Part shown: piece after piece, positions 20,455-32,571 of the stretch
Numbering within the stretch: position 1 is the stretch's first letter
Layout: every line of letters begins with the position of its first letter
Assembly (NCBI GenBank): GCA_945910005.1
Contig: OX246748.1
Location: forward strand, 15,417,368-15,481,367
Length of the DNA: 64,000 bases
Direction: 5' to 3'
Source of the DNA: Isoperla grammatica
Taxonomy: Eukaryota > Arthropoda > Insecta > Plecoptera > Perlodidae
Translations under genes and position numbers: made by a program
The notes under the pieces: model-generated
What the model saw: only the letters and a program-made list of their open reading frames with translations
What the model was told of the DNA's origin: nothing
Databases searched by the model: none

Positions 20455-20474
20455 GGGGGGGGGGGGGGGGGGGG
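20455..20474. repeat. G homopolymer, about 20 bp
   Basis: Poly-G run; it makes the poly-Gly and poly-Pro segments of the short frames here. Confidence 0.95.
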
Positions 20475-21907
20475 AGTTGTTGTGTGTTTATATTGTACTA
20501 GTAGTGGAAGCAAAGACCAAAAATTGCAAGAGTTTTGTTTTTGTGCTGATATATTCTTAAAAAAACACATTTCCGAAATCTGACGGGAAATTGCTTTTAT
20601 TTCCATTTTAATCACGCTTAATTGAAATTAAAATTATTTTTTTCTCAGTAATGATTACCAAATTACAAAAATGGTTTACCTTACTGCACGAGGCATTTAT
20701 ATTTTTATCAAAAGAATTTTAAATAGTTTCAAAAAAGTCATGGAAAAGCGATTAAATTAAATTGTAATCAAATTTACATAAGTTTAATGAAACAGTTCTA
20801 GGAAAAAGAATCGATAAAAATTCGTCTACATCATAAAAAACGTCTTTATTCCAGGTAAAACAAATTACTTTCAAACTACCCACATAGGGAATTGTACCTC
20901 CTGTATTCCCGCTCGATACATTTTACTGTTCTGTTACTTCCACATCAACTTGTCGTCCATATTATTGTTCCATTCAAATCACATTACGGAGTAATATCTG
21001 CGGTAATTTTTATTTTCATTTCAAGATTGTCTCTTCCACTTTTATCTCGGCTAATTTAACAACGCTTGTCATACTTCGCTACAGTACGCGGAATCCAATA
21101 ATCCTCATAATATCTAGGTTTACGACCTATTTCTATCCAAATCGGAATGAACGTTTCAGCACAGGCGTTAAAATTTAATTTCCATAAAAGTAATAACTGT
21201 TTAATACGAAGACTATACAATCTTCAATGTTACTCTTCTATACTAGAATATGAAATGAACGCTGCGTTTAATCCGAATTCAAACGAAATTTATTTCAAAT
21301 TATTTGAATTATGTGTGAAGCAAAAACAATCTTACTTTATGCATATTATTACAAAATACGCATAAATGATAGTAATTGTTCGTGCACAGTTTTATAGGAT
21401 ATTGCACTTGAACGTCAAAATAACATTAAACTAGAAAAGCTCAAAAAATTAGTTTTATTGTTTCACAACAAATTGCTGTGAAGGTAATATTGAATACTGA
21501 TGACAATGTCTTTTAAAAAGATAAACGTGTAGGTGCCTAAAAATAAAATAAAGTGAATTTGGCCTGAAAAAAGGGAAAAATTTTCCCACAAGTCCGTGGG
21601 CTCATTTGTGATTGATACTTAGCTCAAATCAAAACGGTTTGAGCCAGGAAAGACTATTTTTGGATATTTGAATATGACAACCATCTATTACTCACGCTGT
21701 TAGAACGAAATATTCAAAACATGAAAATAGATTAGCAATTTTTTACAAGGGAAATAATATCTGCTTTGACAATAATGAAATATTATCTAATAACCATATA
21801 TTGTTAGTGGAGAGACAATAGACAGAGACATTACCATAGCATCACGCAATACACACGGAGCAAGTAGGCCTGGACGAGAGAACGATAGGATGTGTTTTAC
21901 CCTGACC
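20475..21907. other. Long unassigned AT-rich stretch
   Basis: No repeat, RNA or credible ORF seen. The small plus frame at 21147-21365 is AT-rich and has no recognisable domain. Confidence 0.45.
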
Positions 21908-21935
21908 GGGGGGGGGGGGGGGGGGGGGTGGGGGG
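21908..21935. repeat. G homopolymer, interrupted once
   Basis: About 21 G, then TGGGGGG. Could form a G-quadruplex. Confidence 0.95.
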
Positions 21936-22054
21936 TGAAGGGGTCCACTGGGGACCGAGGCACTTGACATTCAAGATGGCGTTTCAAGATGGCGCATGGA
22001 CCAAACCAGGTCACCTCACGTTGTGTGGACATTTTTTATTGATGTGTGAAATGT

Positions 22055-22225
22055 GTGATAACTTTCTCTCTTCTTCTCTTCTTCTTCTTGTTCTCGGGAA
22101 GAATCTGCTTCTCTCTTTTTCTCTTCTTCTTCTTGTTCTCGGGAAGAATCGGTGGGCGTGCAGAATCTGCTTCTCTCTTTTTCTCTTCTTCTTCTTGTTC
22201 TCGGGAAGAATCGGTGGGCGTGCAA
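22055..22225. repeat. Pyrimidine-rich tandem repeat, about 63 bp unit
   Basis: The phrase TCTTCTTCTTCTTGTTCTCG then GGAAGAATC occurs three times; the last two units are also joined by GGTGGGCGTGCA. It produces Glu/Arg-rich and Phe/Leu-rich frames on opposite strands that are artefacts. Confidence 0.85.
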
Positions 22226-22310
22226 TACTACAGCCTGCAAATGTGTGGAATAATAACGGTACGAATCATCTTAAGAGAAATAAAACGCAAATGAGTGAAC
22301 TTGTAGCCTA

Positions 22311-22372
22311 TCAGACAGAAGATCAAACCTATTTCCCGGTAAAGACGCTCTGATCACTGAGCTAAAGACTCC
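22311..22372 (-). mobile_element. tRNA-like segment, possible SINE head
   Basis: On the minus strand TTTAGCTCAGTGATCAGAGC (A box/D-arm like) is followed by GGTTTGATCTTC (B box like). The acceptor stems do not pair convincingly. This is probably the head of a SINE whose body I could not trace. Confidence 0.45.
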
Positions 22373-22489
22373 GCGTTATATGATCTCTCTTATCGTTCAG
22401 AATTCATTCCATAATTAATAATTTTTAGTAAGAATTCCAGTAAGGTAAACACAAGCTTTTATTCATGTACCTCTCTGCAGTGAGTAATT

Positions 22490-22665
22490 ATAAGCATGTT
22501 AGGGTGTTTGGATACTTGGTAATAATGAATATCCGAGGGTTGTTATAACAGGACAGCAGCATTCTCTTTATTTAACATCGGAAATCCTTGTCAGGATTGC
22601 CGCTGTCCGGAATCTAATCGACGACCTCCCGAATGAGTCTCGCGTCTTAGAGTCTCAATAAACTA
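22490..22665 (-). mobile_element. SINE-B fragment with tRNA-like head
   Basis: Minus strand: TCTAAGACGCGAGACTCATT, GAGGTCGTCGATTAGATTCC (degenerate B box), then body GGACATTC-type sequence; plus-strand landmarks TTAGGGTGTTTGGATA and ATATCCGAGGGTTG match 33235-33290. Confidence 0.65.
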
Positions 22666-22671
22666 CCTCCA

Positions 22672-22950
22672 AAGGTTAAACTCTGCTAGTCGTAAGAGGC
22701 GACGAAAGGAGACCCTATCCATTTCCTTCTACTGTCCCACTGAAGATTTCTCCTCCAACTTGGCACTGCCCTCCCTTGCTGGACTCCCCTTTGATACAAA
22801 AAGAAAAGAGACAAACAAAGGAGGAAGAGAAAGACATGCAGCTTAGCGAAACAGTTGATGTAGTTAATAATAAGAAAATAAAACTAATAACCTTTTGACG
22901 ACACCAGCGATGTGGAATGAATCTGAATCGAATATGTGGCTTTTTTCATC
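22672..22950 (+). mobile_element. Repeat G body
   Basis: TAGTCGTAAGAGGCGACGAA, CTACTGTCCCACTGAAGATT, CCCTTGCTGGACTCCCCTTT and GCGATGTGGAATGAATCTGA occur in order. This is the most complete plus-strand body; its tail follows as a tandem array. Confidence 0.75.
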
Positions 22951-23365
22951 TCCATCTTCATAGCTCACCCACTCATCGTCTCGATTAGCCATAGTTGCAA
23001 ACACATAGGACGTTAACCCCAAATATCATTATCTTCATCTTCATAGCTCACCCACTCATCGTCTCGATTAGCCATAGTTTCAAACACATGGGACGTTAAC
23101 CCCAAATATCATTATCTTCATCTTCATAGTTCACCCACTCATCGTCTCGATTAGCCATAGTTTCAAACACATGGGACGTTAACCCCAAATATCATTATCT
23201 TCATCTTCATAGTTCACCCACTCATCGTCTCGATTAGCCATAGTTTCAAACACATGGGACGTTAACCCCAAATATCATTATATTCATCTTCATAGTTTAC
23301 CCACTCATCATCTCGATTAGCCATAGTTGCAAACACATGGGACGTTAAACCCAAACGTCATCATC
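22951..23365 (+). repeat. 83 bp tandem array made from the repeat G tail
   Basis: There are five units with starts near 22961, 23043, 23126, 23209 and 23292 (82-83 bp apart), each containing CACCCACTCATCGTCTCGAT, TTAGCCATAGTT and GACGTTAACCCCAAATATCA. The unit is the repeat G 3' tail, so a dispersed element's terminus has been amplified in place at the end of a repeat G copy. Confidence 0.9.
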
Positions 23366-23439
23366 ACAGTTCTATAGACAAGTAGTAACTTGGTTTGATT
23401 TACTTAGTACCGCGCTAGAGCGAATGAGTTATTCATTGT

Positions 23440-23990
23440 TTTATTTATTTATTTTTTGTCTATCAAATTCAGTTATAGAAACTGATTTGCAAAGGAGGAC
23501 CTTAAATAAAACTAGGCTATGCAAACAATTAATAATAATGAGATCAGAAATAATTATTACCAACAAAAACAAAACAAACTACTGTACTATATAAAAAAAA
23601 CACAAGAACAAGAAAAAATAATTGAGAAATGAAATAAAATGAAATCACGTGGAAATGCAACATATTAAAAAATAAAAATAAAAGTATGTAAATAAGAAAG
23701 AACATGAAAAAAATGTGTGAAAAAAAATATATATAAATAAATATAAAAGTGAAAAAGAAGAAGAAAAAAAAGAAAGAAAAAAAAGAAAACAGAAAAAACT
23801 GATTTGTTAACGGTCCCAGCTCAAACGAAAATGAGGATTGCAAAAAATCAGAAACTGCAATTTAAACATATTCAGATCACCCCAGCCCTCGGGCTTATGC
23901 GTTTTTACTTCTGTTTCTTTCATCATCTGCTCTAGAGGGCCCAGCCCGGGAGAGCGCTCCAGCAAAGTTCAATGTTGAACTATTGCATCT
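23440..23990 (-). mobile_element. LINE-like 3' end (tail T), longest copy
   Basis: On the minus strand it starts with the GC-rich block CGCTCTCCCGGGCTGGGCCC, CATAAGCCCGAGGGCTGGGG, continues through an A/T-rich untranslated stretch and ends GGTCCTCCTTTGCAAATCAG, then AATAAATAAA at 23440. It joins the two blocks found separately at 3125-3475 and 3897-4005 and so defines the 3' end of one element. One minus frame through the first block ends near there and may be the last codons of an ORF. The T-rich frame at 23544-23843 is not a gene. Confidence 0.7.
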
Positions 23991-24039
23991 AGTAAGATAA
24001 GAGAGATAAGAGAGATATTCAGTAAATACATTCAAGTAA

Positions 24040-24073
24040 GTCTAATGCAAGTCGCAAGCGACTTACATTAGAC
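24040..24073. other. Perfect-looking hairpin, 15 bp stem with 4 base loop
   Basis: GTCTAATGCAAGTCG, loop CAAG, then CGACTTACATTAGAC; one mismatch in the stem. A GAGATAAGAGAGATA direct repeat lies just upstream. Confidence 0.8.
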
Positions 24074-24337
24074 GATGCGAGTGAATCACGGGAGCGGCTC
24101 TCTAGGGGGGATGTTTACGGGGGTCGCATGACCGCGATGGGTTTACCCCCCGTTGACTGGAGTAACAAGGCGGTGCTCGGGATGTATTATTAAGGCGCTG
24201 CGGGCCGAGAATCTCTCACCCGTCCATGTTTCAGGACGGAACGTGCACGCACACCTTAACGCCAGCGCCTTATCAATACGTAATCTTCATGGAGTGATAG
24301 CGGAGACAAATCAGTTATATTTGGGCATCCAGCTGGC
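24074..24337. other. Unassigned, moderately GC-rich
   Basis: A 96-codon frame at 24153-24443 runs through this stretch and the next repeat, with no recognisable domain; not called. Confidence 0.35.
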
Positions 24338-24480
24338 ATTATCAGTGACTATAGCTGGTCAAGGCATTTCAGATATATTTGGTCATTTACCTAACACAGT
24401 TATAACATTATCACTAACTATAGCTGGTCAAAGTCCTACCTAACAGAGTTAAACCATTATCACTGACTATAGCTGGTCAA
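24338..24480 (+). repeat. Short tandem repeat, three irregular units
   Basis: ATTATCACTGACTATAGCTG then GTCAA occurs at about 24338, 24407 and 24456 (69 and 49 bp apart). Confidence 0.75.
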
Positions 24481-24896
24481 AGCATATTAGAAAGTATCGA
24501 CATTGTAGATGATACAACCCAGGAATAAGCCAGTGAAAATCAGCTGATAAAAAGGGTCATCCATCACCAATGCGTGCACGGCAAGGGGTATCTCGCAACA
24601 CCTAAAATTAAGTAAATCTAACCGAAGGTTTACATGTAAACAGTTACATCTGTATAATTTTAAGTATTTAATTGTTAAGATTTTCATCTCTATAATTCAT
24701 TAATTATTATTAATTCATTATTTAAGAACAGAAACAACCATAGCACAATTTCAATATTTTGAAAATTTTAAAATTCATTGTGTAATTGATTTAAATCAAA
24801 TCTTTGGTTTGAATCACCTCTTCAATATACTCAATAAGTCTATATCAATATCAAATTTGCGTGGTTAAACATTGCGAGGTACGAGCGATCTCCTTC
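24481..24896. other. Unassigned AT-rich DNA
   Basis: Nothing recognised. Confidence 0.45.
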
Positions 24897-25262
24897 TAAA
24901 GGCTCTTCCACAGTGTTGTCGGTATGGTAATTGTAATCGACAACGCAACCGTAGAAATATGATTAACCATTACAATCCATTACGACGTTACGACGTTGTT
25001 TTTGAACAGCGCCATAAGAACCAAGTTAGTCAACTATTTCACGATTTCCGGATCCCGATTACAATTACGATGCCGACAATTGTGATTGGGAATCGAGATC
25101 GTAATCGGTATCGGGATCGCCATCGTACATTTTCTCATGCTAAATCATTACGACATAACGATATTATTGTGAACATTGCCATAAAACCATGTAAGTTAAC
25201 TTTTTCACGATTTCCGAATTGCGATTGCAATCCCGATACCGAAAATTGTGGTTGGGCCTTAA
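24897..25262. mobile_element. Foldback with TAA target duplication (Harbinger-like)
   Basis: The element is 24900-25259 (360 bp), flanked by TAA at 24897-24899 and 25260-25262. The ends AGGCTCTTCCACAGTGTTG and the complement of AAAATTGTGGTTGGGCCT are imperfect inverted repeats extending over a GGTAATTGTAATCG-type stretch. The right-end block occurs a second time inside (CACGATTTCCGGATCC near 25038 versus CACGATTTCCGAATTG near 25205). The 149-codon frame at 24872-25321 follows the element and is an artefact. Confidence 0.72.
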
Positions 25263-26363
<1,101 letters not shown>

Positions 26364-26499
26364 GTTATCATCAACATTATAACCATCATAATTATTATAA
26401 TTATTATTTTTCAGACAATTGATTTATTAATTATCGCATTATGCAGTGCAAAAAGTCCACGATATTTTGTAAACGGTATAGGAAAATAGTGATAGTGGA

Positions 26500-26596
26500 T
26501 GAGAGAGATTGATTGATAACGGTCTTTATTATTGCCGGGATTAAGGCCAATGAGGCCTTATCTTTCATCCAACCGTTTAGTAATAAATTGTGTGTG
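26500..26596 (-). mobile_element. Possible LINE 3' terminus with AATC tail
   Basis: On the minus strand, GGATGAAAGATAAGGCCTCA, TTGGCCTTAATCCCGGCAAT, AATAAAGACCGTTATC, then AATCAATC. The palindromic AAGGCCTCATTGGCCTT just before an AATAAAG and a simple tail is typical of non-LTR element ends. It occurs once in the window. Confidence 0.5.
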
Positions 26597-26610
26597 AGTG
26601 AGAGGGAGAG

Positions 26611-26661
<51 letters not shown>

Positions 26662-26672
26662 GAGAGAGAGTC
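26597..26672. repeat. GA dinucleotide microsatellite
   Basis: (GA)n with a few G interruptions; makes Arg-Glu and Ser-Leu frames on the two strands. Confidence 0.95.
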
Positions 26673-26796
26673 GTAGTGTGTGGGGGATGAGTTTAACACG
26701 TTGGCCAAGGAAGACAGTGACAAATCTCAGACGACAAAGGTTTTTAATAAACTTGGGTCCGGGCAACCCCTACGCTCAAAGTCTCAGGCTACCCCT

Positions 26797-26812
26797 CCCC
26801 CCCCCCCCCCCC
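26797..26812. repeat. C homopolymer
   Basis: About 16 C, following a CCCCTCCC context. Confidence 0.95.
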
Positions 26813-27047
26813 TCCACGTGTCACCATCCTTGTGTCAATAAACTGTAAGCGTAGGTGTTTACATGTTATTGCTTCGTTCACTTCTATCATCACAAAATAA
26901 CACCGAAACAAGGCTGCTGTTAATGTGTCAATACTTTACCTACCGTGACATCTTATTCTTGTACATGGACGGCCTCGCATGAAGGGTTATATAAGGAAAA
27001 AGAATGATGAGGGTGGAGGTCCTGGCTATCTCTAACACTCTTATCAT
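26813..27047. other. Unassigned
   Basis: Nothing recognised. Confidence 0.4.
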
Positions 27048-27216
27048 TATTTGTGAAGTCCCTCCACAGAAACTTTGGGGCTTGTGACGTCACAGATGAG
27101 TGAGGCTTGGCCAATCAAATGTGAGTATTTGTGAAAGCCGCCCGCTGATTGGCTCCGACACGCCCATCTGTGACGTCCCCAGCATCAAAGTTGCTGTGGA
27201 GCGACTTAAACTTCTC
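27048..27216. mobile_element. Foldback element with GTGACGTCACAG ends
   Basis: CTCCACAGAAACTTTGG to GTGACGTCACAGATG (27062-27098) is mirrored by CATCTGTGACGTCCCC to TTGCTGTGGAG (27167-27201), with weaker matching outside to about 27048 and 27216. No second copy in this window. The embedded TGACGTCA is a consensus CRE site, which may be incidental. Confidence 0.65.
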
Positions 27217-28170
27217 ACTGGTCTACTTAACACCTGTTGTGCTTGAGAGGATCAGAAACCAATGATTATCATTTGTGTCAAAAGACGGTTACTAATACAT
27301 AAAGAACTATTTCAAATAACAATCAATGTGTTTTTGTAGTAAATACTCTTTTCAATCAAAACCTGCGTTCAAAATATGTTGTAACGGACCATACTGTCAA
27401 ATATTCCATTTTTAACCTTTTAGTGGCGAAGGGTAGTCTCTACGTCAAAAACTTCAGACAATTTTCATTATTTAATTATATCTCAAGATTGCAACAAGGA
27501 ATTGAAAATCTAAATCAACAGTGCACTGTGTTTTGGTAAACCCTAGAGATAGAATGAAATATAACCATTGGCGTAGTAATTTTGACTATTAAATCGATAA
27601 TTAGTAATCAATTAAATTATATATAAAAAAAACATACTGATAGCAATGTAAGACACTACTTAGAGCAGTCAGTATGTTGAGCTTACTAAACCACAGTGCG
27701 CTGTTGATTCAGATTTTCGATTTCAAAGCACATTCTTGTGATATAATATATAAATTAAAATTTTGTGTGGTTTTTGACGTAGAGGTATCTAATATTAACT
27801 ACATTTATCTATGTTCATATAATATAAATAATGTACGGTCGTGGCCCATTTGTTGTTCTCTTCCTAGAATTCGCTCATCGAGGACCGGAAGTGGAAGTAC
27901 TTTTGATCAGCACGTGAGACAAGACCGCGACGTTCCAGCCCAGACAATGGTCTGCTCCTACATATCTGCTCCGTCTGCTCGCTCGCCGGTGAAAGATTGC
28001 TGACGTCAGCAACAAGATTAGCGATACAGAGTTGGCGGGAAGCGGCTCTTCAAGATCCGAACAAAATGATTGTTTTCATCAACATTTGGCACTTCTTATA
28101 GGGACTATTTTCGTGACGTCACCAAGTTTAAACTTCTTTGAGAATGTATGTTGGTTAATATTTTAGTTGT
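27217..28170. other. Unassigned
   Basis: The plus frame 27674-28003 is AT-rich in its first half and lacks a recognisable domain. GTGACGTCACC at about 28115 resembles the foldback ends nearby. Confidence 0.4.
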
Positions 28171-28804
28171 CAATAGGGAGTATTCAAGTGACGTCACATC
28201 GGCCATATTGGAGGTCACCAATAGAACTATTTCAAGTTTCATTTAGCTGTCTATAGAAAACGAATAATATTGTTTACGGGGAAATATGAGAGTTTGAACA
28301 CGTATATCCCCCGATAAAGTGTACGAAAATGATAATTGTATGCTTTTGTAAACAATTAAAAAAGTAATCGAGCCCAACAGTTTTTTATGTTGATTTTAAT
28401 TAATAATAGCAAACCAAAGTTAGAGAACAGTTGAATTTGCATCAAACGCCAACTGAAACATGGTAACAATGAACTACCAATCCCATGGCGGTCATTGTGG
28501 CCTCCAATGTGGCCACCACGCGCAATATGTTAACGGGGAAATATGAGAGTTTCAACACGTGAAAAACCTGATAACGGGTACGGAAATTATTGTGTGTGCC
28601 ATCGTTAACCACAGAAAGTGTGGCTGAAATAAGAGAGTATATTAATTCTGTTGCTTTTCAGTAATTATAGCAAACCAAAGTTAGAGAACAGATGAACTTC
28701 AACCAAACGCCAGCTGAAACATTGTAACAATGAACTACCAATCACGTGCCATTATGGCCTCTATAGTATGGCCGCCAGGAGCATTACATGAATACACCCT
28801 ATTG
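28171..28804. mobile_element. 634 bp inverted-repeat element with internal duplication
   Basis: CAATAGGGAGTATTCAAGTG at the left is mirrored by the complement of ATGAATACACCCTATTG at the right (imperfect over about 50 bp, including GGCCATATTGGAGG versus its complement). The interior is a tandem pair about 257 bp apart, each unit with ACGGGGAAATATGAGAGTTT and GCAAACCAAAGTTAGAGAAC. A possibly related, more diverged element is at 54180-54490. Confidence 0.7.
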
Positions 28805-28977
28805 AGTAATGTGTCCAGTAGACTTGACGTTTAAGAACACAGATTCAACACACAAATGTTACTTGCTAAAAATAAAACATACTCAAGTAAAATAATAAGG
28901 ATTAAAAAATAAACCGGATCTAGACCCCTTTTAACTTCTAGAGACACTTCCGTGGCTTTTCTATTAAAAATAAATAA

Positions 28978-29256
28978 ATAAATTCACATTTAGAGTCTAC
29001 CCACTCAGTAACTAAACTGATTTGCAGTGGGGGACTTTAATTGAAAGTTACTAAACCAACCCTGTAGGCTTCGAACACCATCGACGAGTGAGCGATAACC
29101 AATCAAAGATCGATATTTCAAATATGAAACATATGAATCAGTGATTGGACAGTGCGAACACCTGCGGACAAATGCCAGAATCAACAAGGCCGATTCAGAA
29201 CAACTTTGAATTTATTGAGTGCTTCGTTGCTAGGACGGCTCCAAGGTCACCGTTCG
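28978..29256 (-). mobile_element. SINE-A copy, 5' truncated
   Basis: Uninterrupted minus copy from the TAAATAAATAAATT tail to the GTGACCTTGGAGCCGTCCTA region. It shows the empty site of the foldback inserted at 1222-1368. It ends abruptly just before the expected AAGTAAACGG, consistent with incomplete reverse transcription. The 60-codon frame on it is the SINE-A artefact. Confidence 0.85.
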
Positions 29257-30368
29257 ACTCTCGGGTCTTTGGCTCTTTACAATACAGCAGTTGGATACTA
29301 TAACAGTTAAATTATGGATTGTTTCACTACAAGACTATAAATACTTCATTATGGTGAAAACGACTGTTGAAAAATAATAATGCTTTTTTCAATATTTTTT
29401 TATACAAAATGTACATAATATCAAAAAATAAAAACACCCCCAAAACTTAAACTTGAAAATAAGACAAACTCAAATAAAGCTTACTATAAAACGATCAAAC
29501 TATTCATATTTATAAATATGAGAGTAGCAACAATTGTACTATCACATTGTTATCTTTAAATTATGTGTCTAGATATCATGAAGTGTAACATAAATATAAA
29601 TTAATTATTCTGTTACAATCTAGGATTATACATTAAAATATGACATAACAACATTTACGTACTAACATTAATGTATATCTGAAAACGAGGTTACAATTTT
29701 TATGTAAACTAATGACGAGTTATTTAAATTTAATTCAAGCAATTTTATTGTCTATTCTAAAACGTTTTTCGCCACTCTAGAGAATTTTTTATGAGTTCAA
29801 TCATCGTTTGTTAAAGCTATAAACGTGAACATTACTTCCAAATTTCCACACAGTTGCAAAAAGTAATACAGTTGACACTGTAGTACTTTTGCCGCTTTAA
29901 ACCGCTCAAATGTATTATAAAAAATATGTCAACAAAAATGTCCCAGATACATTTCCAATTTCCGGGCTGACATTGATTTAGCGGTGGATATATTCAGACC
30001 GATGTCGCGCTTTATCTTCGCGTTATTTGATTAAACTCAGTTAAATCGTGTCAAGTGTTTTCTGACATCAAACATTTACAACTTTTTAATTATGTTTCAA
30101 TTTTTATATTATTTGCCAAGTCTTGATAATTACACATTTCATTTTATTAAGAAACACGGCGTTTATTTCTCTACTATAGGACATTTGTTCAAATGTTTGT
30201 TATTGAATATCATTTCATGCAGGAATATTGATAAATGCAACATTTGCTAAAACTTTTCTACAAGAGACTAATTTTGTATGATCCTTTTCCTTATCTTATT
30301 ATATGTTTAAACACTGATATAATAGACATAAGTATAATTAATTGCTATTATGAAGAAGCATCTTGTAT
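29257..30368. other. Long unassigned AT-rich stretch
   Basis: No recognised repeat, ORF or RNA fold. Confidence 0.45.
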
Positions 30369-30555
30369 TATATGTATCCGTATAGGAAATGATCCTTAAA
30401 TGAAATGTGTGATGGAAGTATACAAGATCCATTTAAACACTGCTCTGTGTAGCTACATAGAAATACACCATTTATTTCAAACTAAACAATCTATCTTGTA
30501 TACTTGCATCACATATTGGATTTGAGAATCATTTCCTATGGAGTACGGATGTATA
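30369..30555. mobile_element. Foldback element, about 187 bp
   Basis: TGTATCCGTATAGGAAATGAT and AAGTATACAAGAT at the left are mirrored by ATCTTGTATACTT and AATCATTTCCTATGGAGTAC at the right over about 57 bp. TA lies at both boundaries. Single copy in this window. Confidence 0.75.
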
Positions 30556-30871
30556 AATACAAAAATACTCATCACTCTCACGGTGAAATAGCCCAGAAGT
30601 AATGCAACAGTGAGCATCTACGGGTCGTGAAAGCCTCCGACAACTTAATCCTTAAAATTCCATGTTTATTTGATACAAAACTAAATCGTGGGCATAAATC
30701 ACTTTTTCAATACCTTGAAGAATTCTCAAAATATCAATAAAAACATTAGTTAAGCAATCTAGAGTCCTTCCCTACGTTTTTTCTTAATAATCGATATTTG
30801 AACACTTCATAACTACTAAATCGTCTTATAACTGGCTTTCACCATGACAACCACCAAACAAATCTTTAACA
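30556..30871. other. Unassigned
   Basis: Nothing recognised. Confidence 0.4.
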
Positions 30872-31086
30872 CAGCTTTTTTAGCATTGATCTAGAACCCT
30901 TAGATATAATTAATCAGGCCTTCTAGATCTTCAGTGACAACAATGCACAACAATGAAAAATGCACTTTTACATTACGTTTGAAATCTATTGTCACTTGTT
31001 GAGTATTGACGTCATTTATCTATCATGGACCCTTAGATAGAAGTAATCACGGGATTCTAGATCAGTCCTGAAAATCATCTATTAAA
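30872..31086. mobile_element. F2 foldback copy
   Basis: The ends are TTTAGCATTGATCTAG on the left and CTAGATCAGTCCTGAAAATC on the right, complementary to each other. The interior has GACAACAATGCACAACAATG and GATAGAAGTAATCACGG, as in the 31804 and 43070 copies. Confidence 0.75.
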
Positions 31087-31099
31087 TATGTATAGGGCA

Positions 31100-31390
31100 C
31101 TAGCAACACCAAAAGACAACAATGGAACAAATGAATTGAACTGATGGACAAACAATCAGCTGACAAAATAATAAAATTGCAACCATAGGAATAAAAACAA
31201 GTGTAGCAATAGTAACTGCTCGCCATTTAAAACTTCTAATGATAGACAACGACTAAGTGAAAGTTTTGTATGTGTACTTGTTTGTTATTTGTTTTGTTTT
31301 CCAAAATCAGAAGAAATTATTTTCTGACAGCTTGTTGTTTGTCCATCGATTCAATTCATTTGTTTGTTTGTTGTCTTTTTGTGTTGCTAG
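31100..31390. mobile_element. F3 foldback copy with intact ends
   Basis: CTAGCAACACCAAAAGACAAC at the left and its complement GTTGTCTTTTTGTGTTGCTAG at the right, with inverted matching continuing over AACAAATGAATTGAA and GATGGACAAACAA, about 75 bp per arm. It is the best F3 copy. The frame starting MKVLYVYLFVICF recurs in the 51243 and 55019 copies as a translation of the element, not as a conserved gene. Confidence 0.82.
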
Positions 31391-31803
31391 TGCATTATTG
31401 TGTTGGTATCGTTCTACAGTTGGTCGCCCACGCTTGACAAAACAAGTACCAGGCTCACAGAAGTGTAAGAAGTGTAAGCGAAGCAATGGCCGCCTGTGTG
31501 TTACGTGAAACTAAGCCTATACTACTCACTCTCTAGACAAGCGTCTCAACTGCCAACAAGTTATTTCAACTTTACTCCTCCCAACAAGTTAGGTTCTCGC
31601 ACCCTTCGTGCAAAGTCTACCGTTTGTTGTACATCTGGCAACATAGTTTCAATTTAGCTAAAGCAAAGTGAGCTTCAACCTCAGACAGGCTTGGCTTAAC
31701 CGCATGCATTGATTGTTCGCTTCAGCTCTACCGCGGGAAGGAAGGTCAACAAAAGACGGGTCAACAAAGTGACCAACAAAATAGCAGGAGTGGCTGAGGC
31801 TGT
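31391..31803. other. Unassigned
   Basis: Nothing recognised. Confidence 0.4.
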
Positions 31804-32022
31804 AGTAGACGATTTTCGGAATTGATCTAGAGGGCCGTGATCACTTATATCAAAGGGTCTTGTCATTGATAGATCAATGACAACAATGCTCAACAATGAC
31901 AATAGTTTTCAAACGTAATGTTAAAGTGCATTTTTCACTGTCGTGCATTGTTGTCATTGAAGATCTAGAGGACCATGATTAATTCTATCTTAATAAGGGT
32001 GCTAGATCAATTCTGAAAATTA
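31804..32022. mobile_element. F2 foldback copy
   Basis: GTAGACGATTTTCGGAATTG at the left versus CAATTCTGAAAATTAAAA at the right; the interior AGATCAATGACAACAATGCT and GTTGTCATTGAAGATCTAG form a second internal inverted pair. Confidence 0.78.
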
Positions 32023-32037
32023 AAAGGATTCAAAACT

Positions 32038-32196
32038 ATCATAAATAGCGCTGCTAAGCAACCTCCTTTCAGCGCCATTCATGAATAATAACAATAAAAC
32101 AACAATGGAAATAGACAGCTAAATCACTCTTCTTGGAAGTTTATTTTCTTGCCACCAGAATGCATCTAGTCTATTTTGAGTGCTCTAATTCTCAAC
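32038..32196 (+). repeat. Repeat R copy 2
   Basis: Same order of landmarks as 16970-17120. It follows the F2 copy directly. Confidence 0.7.
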
Positions 32197-32571
32197 ATGG
32201 AGTGTCACGTCTTCTCTTTAGAATAGTCGTTGGTACCATTCGCTTCCAGCCGATTTTTGGTTAACACCAAAGCGAATTTTATTTACTTTATGACTTCCAA
32301 CTTAACATTTAGGTGCCAGAAACTTTGCTCTCTATTTTCAATGCGTTTAGTTGGTACATTGCCATGGTCATCAAAAATTAGCAGGCACTTAAATATTTAG
32401 TTGCAAGTCATAATCCTGTATAAGTATGCGCGAGATAATGAGGGGAAAATATTTACTGACAGATAATTTGATTTCAAAACGCGTGATTGGTAGTTGCTAT
32501 GGTGAAAACAAGTTAGCAGACACTTAGATATTTAATTCAGCCATGCAGAGTAGAAAGAAGCAGGTTAATCT
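32197..32571. other. Unassigned
   Basis: Nothing recognised. Confidence 0.4.

Noticed and set aside
22951..23365. A CRISPR-like array
   Set aside because: Units are contiguous 83 bp repeats of a eukaryotic transposon tail, with no unique spacers.
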